Shown here: positions 59,991 to 64,000 of the stretch, piece by piece
Layout: each line of letters opens with the position of its first letter
Position numbering within the stretch: the stretch's first letter is position 1
DNA from: Catellatospora coxensis
GTDB taxonomy: Bacteria; Actinomycetota; Actinomycetes; Mycobacteriales; Micromonosporaceae
Direction: 5' to 3'
Assembly (NCBI RefSeq): GCF_016862635.1
Contig: NZ_BONI01000007.1
Coordinates: 62,001 to 126,000 of the forward strand
Length of the DNA: 64,000 nucleotides
Program-made: the position numbers and the translations under genes
The notes under the pieces: model-generated
Databases searched by the model: none
Told to the model about the DNA's origin: nothing
Seen by the model: the letters and a program-made list of their open reading frames with translations, nothing else

Positions 59991-61091
59991 TCAGATGCGG
60001 CTGTCGCCGCGCTCCTTGAGTTCGTCGACGAGCTTCTTGACGTCCTGCGCCCGGTCGCGCGGGCAGACCAGCACGGCGTCCGGGGTGTCGACCACGATCA
60101 CGTCGCGCATGCCGAGGGCGGCGACGAGCCGGCCGGACTGCGGCACGACGACGGTGCCGGCGGAGTCGTGCAGGAGCACCTCGGGCTTGCCGCCGTCGAG
60201 GGTGGCGCTGTCGCCGACGATCACGTTGCCGGCGTCGTCGGCGGGCAGCACGTCGCCGAGGGTGTGGAAGTCGCCGACGTCGTTCCAGCCGAAGTCGCCG
60301 GGCACGGTCGCGACGAGCCCGGCCGCGGCCGCGCCCTCCATGACCGCGTAGTCGACGGAGATCTTGGGCAGGGTCGGCCAGATCTCGCCGAGCACCCGGT
60401 CGCGGTCGGCGGTGTCCCAGGCGGCGGCGATGCGGATCAGCCCGTCGTGCAGCTCGGGCTGCTGGCGGCGCAGCTCCTTGAGGAACACGTCGACCCGCCA
60501 GACGAACATGCTGGCGTTCCACAGGTAGCGGCCGGAGCGCACGTACTCGGTCGCCACGTCGAGGGAGGGCTTCTCCTTGAACTCGTCGACGGTGCGGATC
60601 GGGCCGTCGACGGTCTTGCCGCACTGCAGGTAGCCGTACCCGGTCTCGGGGTGGGTGGGCGTGATGCCGACGGTCATCAGCAGGCCGCGGCGGGCGCCGG
60701 CCTCGGCGTCGCGCAGCACCTCGACGAACCGGGCGCCGTCGCGGACCAGGTGGTCGGCGGCGAACGAGCCCATGACGGCCTCGGGGTCGCGCTGGGCGAT
60801 GACCGCGGCGGCCAGGCCGATGGCGGCGCAGGAGTCGCGCGGGCTGGGCTCGATGAGGATGTTGGAGTCCGGCAGATCGGGCAGCTGCCGCGCGATGCCG
60901 GGCGCGTGGGCGACCCCGGTCACCACGTACGTGTCGCCGAGCGCCGCCACCGGGGCGAGCCGGGCCACGGTCGCCTGGATGAGCGTCTCGGCGGTGCCCG
61001 TCAGGGGGTGCAGGAACTTCGGGTTCGTGGCGCGCGACAGCGGCCAGAGACGGGTTCCACTTCCACCTGCGGGAATGACGGCGTGCAGCAT
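59991..61091 (-). CDS. manC: Mannose-1-phosphate guanylyltransferase
   Basis: A 366-residue nucleotidyltransferase from the ATG at 61091; a longer frame to 61130 adds unrelated residues. The nucleotide loop is AVIPAGGSGTRLWPLSR. Further motifs are FAADHLV, TGYGYLQCG, VDEFKEKPSLDVA and YLWNASMFVWRVD, diagnostic of GDP-mannose pyrophosphorylases. It makes GDP-mannose from mannose-1-phosphate and GTP, the step after ManA and ManB. There is no C-terminal isomerase domain, which is consistent with a separate manA in this window. The glycosyltransferase gene upstream on the same strand may use the product. Confidence 0.94.
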   Translation of the reverse strand: MLHAVIPAGGSGTRLWPLSRATNPKFLHPLTGTAETLIQATVARLAPVAALGDTYVVTGVAHAPGIARQLPDLPDSNILIEPSPRDSCAAIGLAAAVIAQRDPEAVMGSFAADHLVRDGARFVEVLRDAEAGARRGLLMTVGITPTHPETGYGYLQCGKTVDGPIRTVDEFKEKPSLDVATEYVRSGRYLWNASMFVWRVDVFLKELRRQQPELHDGLIRIAAAWDTADRDRVLGEIWPTLPKISVDYAVMEGAAAAGLVATVPGDFGWNDVGDFHTLGDVLPADDAGNVIVGDSATLDGGKPEVLLHDSAGTVVVPQSGRLVAALGMRDVIVVDTPDAVLVCPRDRAQDVKKLVDELKERGDSRI

Positions 61092-61183
61092 CCGCCCATT
61101 CTGCCTGACGAGTGTGAACGCGAGCCGCACCCCGCCCGCGACACCAGCCGCATTCGCCTGCTAGTGCGCGGGGTGCGGGCAGC

Positions 61184-62332
61184 TCAGCGCTGGTGCCTCA
61201 TCGACCGCTGCCAGGCGGTGACGTGCGCGTCGGCGCTGGAGCTCCAGCTGAACTCCTTCGCCCGGGCCAGGCCGGCCGCGGCCAGCGCGGACCGGCGCGC
61301 CTCGTCGTCGAGCAGGCTGGCGAGGTCCTTGGCGATGTGGTCGGCGTCCTGGCCGGTGTAGGCGACGGCGTCGCCGCCGACCTCGGGCAGCGACAGCCGC
61401 GGCGTGGTCAGCACCGGCGCGCCGCAGGCCATGGCTTCCAGGATCGGCAGGCCGAAGCCCTCCCCGTGGCTCGGGTACGCGCACAGCACCGCGCCGCCGA
61501 GGAAGCCCGGCAGGTCGGCGTACCGCAGATAGCCGGGGCGCACCAGCCGCAGGTGTGCGGGCACCTCCGCGGCCACCCGGTCGATCTCGTCGTCGTGGCC
61601 CTGGCCGCCGGCCAGCACCAGGGCGGGCGGGTCGACCCGGTCGCGCACGGCCGCGATCCAGCCCCGGACCAGGTTCGGGACGTTCTTGCGGGGCTCCTTC
61701 GCGCCCAGGAACGCGATGTAGCTCTGGTCGCCAAGGCCGAGCCGGGACCGCACCCTGGCCTTCTCCTCCTCGCCGGGCACGTGGAAGGCCGTGTGGTCGA
61801 CACCGTGGTAGGCCACGTCGATGCGGGTCGGGTCGGCGTCGAGCAGCCGGATCAGCTCGTCGCGGGTGGCCTTGCTGGGCACGATGACGCGCTCGGCCCG
61901 GCGCAGCGAGGTCTTGATCGCGGACCGGAAGAACGTGCCGCGGGACTTCTCGTAGTGCTCCGGCTCGGTGAAGAAGGTCGCGTCGTGCACCGTCACCGTC
62001 ACCGGGCAGCTGGCCCGCAGCGGGCAGGTGTAGAACGGCGAGTGCAGCACCTGCGCGCCGACCTGCTGGGCGAGCAGCGGCAGGCCGGTCTGCTCCCAGG
62101 CGAGCCGGGCCGGGCGGTGGGCCACCGCGGCGGGCGCGGCGACGACCTGCGCGTGCGGCAGGGTGCGGGCGTACCGCTCCTGGTCGGTGCGCTGGGAGAC
62201 CACGACCAGGTCGATGTCGGAATGGTCGGCGAGGGCGCCGAGCAGGCCGTCGAGGTACCTACCCACGCCGCCGCGGTCAGCGGGGACGCTGGTGGCGTCG
62301 ACAAGCACCCGGGGAGAGCGAGCGATCGTCAC
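61184..62332 (-). CDS. Family 4 glycosyltransferase
   Basis: A 382-residue GT-B enzyme from the GTG at 62332, eight bases after GGAG; a GTG at 62341 is possible. The N-terminal half has RVLVDATSVPADRGGVGRYLDGLLGAL. The C-terminal half has IAFLGAKEPRKNVPNLVRGW and the GT4 catalytic signature HGEGFGLPILEAMACGAPVLTT, with the Glu residues that hold the nucleotide sugar. It probably transfers mannose or another sugar to a cell-envelope acceptor, since manC follows 92 bases downstream. The acceptor cannot be read from the sequence. Confidence 0.9.
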   Translation of the reverse strand: MTIARSPRVLVDATSVPADRGGVGRYLDGLLGALADHSDIDLVVVSQRTDQERYARTLPHAQVVAAPAAVAHRPARLAWEQTGLPLLAQQVGAQVLHSPFYTCPLRASCPVTVTVHDATFFTEPEHYEKSRGTFFRSAIKTSLRRAERVIVPSKATRDELIRLLDADPTRIDVAYHGVDHTAFHVPGEEEKARVRSRLGLGDQSYIAFLGAKEPRKNVPNLVRGWIAAVRDRVDPPALVLAGGQGHDDEIDRVAAEVPAHLRLVRPGYLRYADLPGFLGGAVLCAYPSHGEGFGLPILEAMACGAPVLTTPRLSLPEVGGDAVAYTGQDADHIAKDLASLLDDEARRSALAAAGLARAKEFSWSSSADAHVTAWQRSMRHQR

Positions 62333-62489
62333 GGTGAACACTCCTTGTGGGGGTGTGCAGCGCAGCCCAGCCGACCGCCGCTCTGCGGTTGTGAGACTGT
62401 GCGCTGTTTCACAGCAGTCACGCTTCAGACTACGCCCGACATGCCCCATGGCAAGGTCCACGACGCGGCAGTGTCGGTAGCCTGACCAC

Positions 62490-63203
62490 GTGTCCACTAT
62501 CGGTCAGCTTTTCGCCGCGACGGTCGCCACCGATCCGGCAAAACCGCTTCTCACCTGGTACGACGACGCCACGGGCGAGCGTACCGAGCTCTCCGGCGCG
62601 ACCCTGGCCAACTGGGTGGCCAAGACGGCGAACCTGCTCGTCGACGGGTGCGGACTCGGCCCCGGCAGTGTCGCCTCGATCTCGCTGCCGCCGCACTGGC
62701 AGACCGCTTCGATCATGCTGGCCTGCTGGACGGCAGGGCTGGCCGTGTCACACAGCGCGGACGTGCAGGCCGACGTGGCCTTCGTCGAACCCGAGGCCGC
62801 TTCGGCCGCCCCCGACACGTACGCGGTGAGCCTTCACCCGTTCGCGCTACCGCTGCGCGGGCTGCCGTCGGGTGTGTCGGACTGGGTCAGCTCGGCGCGC
62901 GCCCACGGCGACTTCTACGGCGGCCCCGCCGCCGACCCAGGCGCGCCGTCGCTGGTCGGCCTGCCCGGTGGCGGCGGTTCGATCACGCACGCCGAGCTGG
63001 CGGAGCGCTCGCTGGCCCGCGCGAAGGAGCTGGAGATCGCCAAGGGCGACCGGGTGCTGATCGACATCGGGGCACACCCGCGCCCCCTGGACTGGCTCAC
63101 CGCCCCGATCGCCGCCGGCGCGTCCCTGGTCCTCTCCCACCGCACCGCCGCAGGCATCCTCGACACCCGCGCGACAACGGAACACGCCCGCCTCATCCCC
63201 TGA
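62490..63203 (+). CDS. TIGR03089 family protein (short AMP-binding-like)
   Basis: A 237-residue protein from the GTG at 62490. MSTIGQLFAATVATDPAKPLLTWYDDATGERTELSGATLANWVAKTANLL resembles the start of acyl-CoA synthetases, but the protein ends long before the adenylate-forming motifs. This is the actinobacteria-specific TIGR03089 family, usually found near manC and rhamnose or mannose glycosyltransferase genes, as here. Catalysis is not expected without the C-terminal half. It is divergent from the GT4 gene, with 157 bases between. Confidence 0.85.
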   Translation: MSTIGQLFAATVATDPAKPLLTWYDDATGERTELSGATLANWVAKTANLLVDGCGLGPGSVASISLPPHWQTASIMLACWTAGLAVSHSADVQADVAFVEPEAASAAPDTYAVSLHPFALPLRGLPSGVSDWVSSARAHGDFYGGPAADPGAPSLVGLPGGGGSITHAELAERSLARAKELEIAKGDRVLIDIGAHPRPLDWLTAPIAAGASLVLSHRTAAGILDTRATTEHARLIP

Positions 63204-63289
63204 CGTCCGACCGATCAGCGGCCCGCGCCCCCTCCCTGATCGACGCGCGCCCCTCCCTGTCGATGACAAACGGGGTGTTGCGGGTGGTG

Positions 63290-64000
63290 TCAGCGGGACT
63301 TGGCGAGGGTTTCGAAGGCGAGGAGGGAGTCGGGGTTGGCGAGGGCGCCCTTGGCGGCGGCGGACTCGACGGGGGTGCCGGTGAGGATGCGCTTGACCGG
63401 GACTTCGAGCTTCTTGCCGGACAGGGTGCGGGGCACCGCGGCCACCTGGTGGATCACGTCGGGGATGTGGCGGGGCGACAGGGCGGTACGCAGCTCGCGG
63501 GCGATCTTCGACTTGAGCGCGTCGTCCAGCTCCAGGCCGGGCTGGAGCACCACGAACAGGAGCAGCTCCCCCGCGCCGCCCTCGTCGTCCTCCAGGTGCA
63601 CCACGACCGAGTCGGCGACCTCGCTCATGCCCTCGACGACCGAGTAGAACTCGGCGGTGCCGAGGCGTACGCCGCCGCGGTTCAGGGTCGCGTCGGAGCG
63701 GCCGGTGATCACGCAGGTGCCGCGTTCGGTGACGGTGATCCAGTCCCCGTGCCGCCAGACGCCGGGGAACACGTCGAAGTACGCCTCGCGGTAGCGGGAG
63801 CCGTCGGCGTCGCCCCAGAAGCCGACCGGCATGCTCGGCATCGGCGCGCTGATGACCAGCTCGCCGAGCGCGTTGTCGAGCGGCCGGCCGGTCGGGTCGT
63901 ACGCCTCGACCTTCGCGCCGAGGCAGCGGGCCGCGATCTCGCCGGGGTAGACCGGGTTGAGCGGGGTGCCGCCGACGAAGCCGGTGCACACGTCGGTGCC
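63290..64000 (-). CDS. aacS: Acetoacetyl-CoA synthetase, C-terminal part (5' end beyond window)
   Basis: Only the last 236 codons are visible. The gene continues past the right edge. GTDVCTGFVGGTPLNPVYPGEIAARCLGAKVEAYD and GDWITVTERGTCVITGRSDATLNRGGVRLGTAEFYSVVEG are typical of acetoacetyl-CoA synthetases of the adenylate-forming family. The catalytic lysine of the mobile C-terminal domain lies in TLSGKKLEVPVKRIL. It activates acetoacetate with ATP and CoA. It converges with the TIGR03089 gene. The 86-base gap contains two near-identical GCGCCCC-CTCCCTG stretches and no classical terminator. Confidence 0.92.
   Translation of the reverse strand, partial: GTDVCTGFVGGTPLNPVYPGEIAARCLGAKVEAYDPTGRPLDNALGELVISAPMPSMPVGFWGDADGSRYREAYFDVFPGVWRHGDWITVTERGTCVITGRSDATLNRGGVRLGTAEFYSVVEGMSEVADSVVVHLEDDEGGAGELLLFVVLQPGLELDDALKSKIARELRTALSPRHIPDVIHQVAAVPRTLSGKKLEVPVKRILTGTPVESAAAKGALANPDSLLAFETLAKSR

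Overview
The window is high-GC DNA with dense, overlapping genes, frequent GTG and TTG starts, a WhiB regulator, MtrAB-LpqB, coenzyme F420 genes and type VII-secretion-associated proteins. This points to an actinomycete. Gene content and the style of the intergenic palindromes fit Micromonosporaceae best (inference; no 16S or search available). Both flanks are a conserved actinobacterial backbone: lpqB-mtrB-mtrA, ahcY, manA, the SIS/Trm112/manB block, then DUF3499, a metallopeptidase-like gene, whiB, the F420 genes, manC, a glycosyltransferase and a TIGR03089 gene. The same families lie in similar order in M. tuberculosis around Rv3244c-Rv3268 (from memory).

Layout. 1-4234: lpqB, mtrB, mtrA (minus strand). 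4476-11443: an envelope cluster (membrane protein, DUF4129, DUF4350, MoxR ATPase, DUF58, SpoIIM-like, RDD). 11577-15000: an EfeUOB-type iron uptake operon behind a candidate IdeR/DtxR box. 15108-21949: ahcY, manA, a CDF cation transporter, an SIS isomerase-like gene, a Trm112-like gene and manB. 22208-26438: two aldehyde dehydrogenases and gabT. 26603-31658: a compact unexplained module with a ClpX-like AAA+ ATPase, an unknown protein, a soluble VirD4/TraG-like ATPase, a tandem Cys/His repeat protein and a convergent membrane protein. 31741-34700: a Ro60/Rsr (TROVE) gene with four Y-RNA-like genes, two of which carry circularly permuted tRNA-mimic modules. 34762-34971: an orphan VapB-like antitoxin. 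35049-48659: polyamine uptake and catabolism (PotABCD-like transporter, a second PotD-like protein, two FAD oxidases, aminobutyraldehyde dehydrogenase, class III aminotransferase, Lrp/AsnC regulator). 48824-54796: DUF3499, metallopeptidase-like, whiB, fbiC, fbiA, fbiB. 54952-57682: a lower-GC trio resembling type VII secretion substrates with a mycosin. 57665-64000: an ArsR-like regulator, an unknown gene, manC, a GT4 glycosyltransferase, TIGR03089, and the 3' part of an acetoacetyl-CoA synthetase gene.

How the genes fit together. The two catabolic clusters could form one route: polyamine import, transamination or oxidation to 4-aminobutyraldehyde, oxidation to GABA, GabT transamination to succinate semialdehyde, and oxidation to succinate. 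manA, manB and manC together give GDP-mannose. fbiA, fbiB and fbiC give the F420 core.

The most striking observation is the Ro/Y RNA locus. Four RNAs on the minus strand share an invariant stem core (5' CCCGGTGCGC, 3' TCGATCTCGGG) but carry four different inserts. Three promoters of the same type can be read in front of them. The second is the uncharacterised ATPase module just beside it. The stretch from about 22 to 48.8 kb looks like accessory DNA set inside the conserved backbone.
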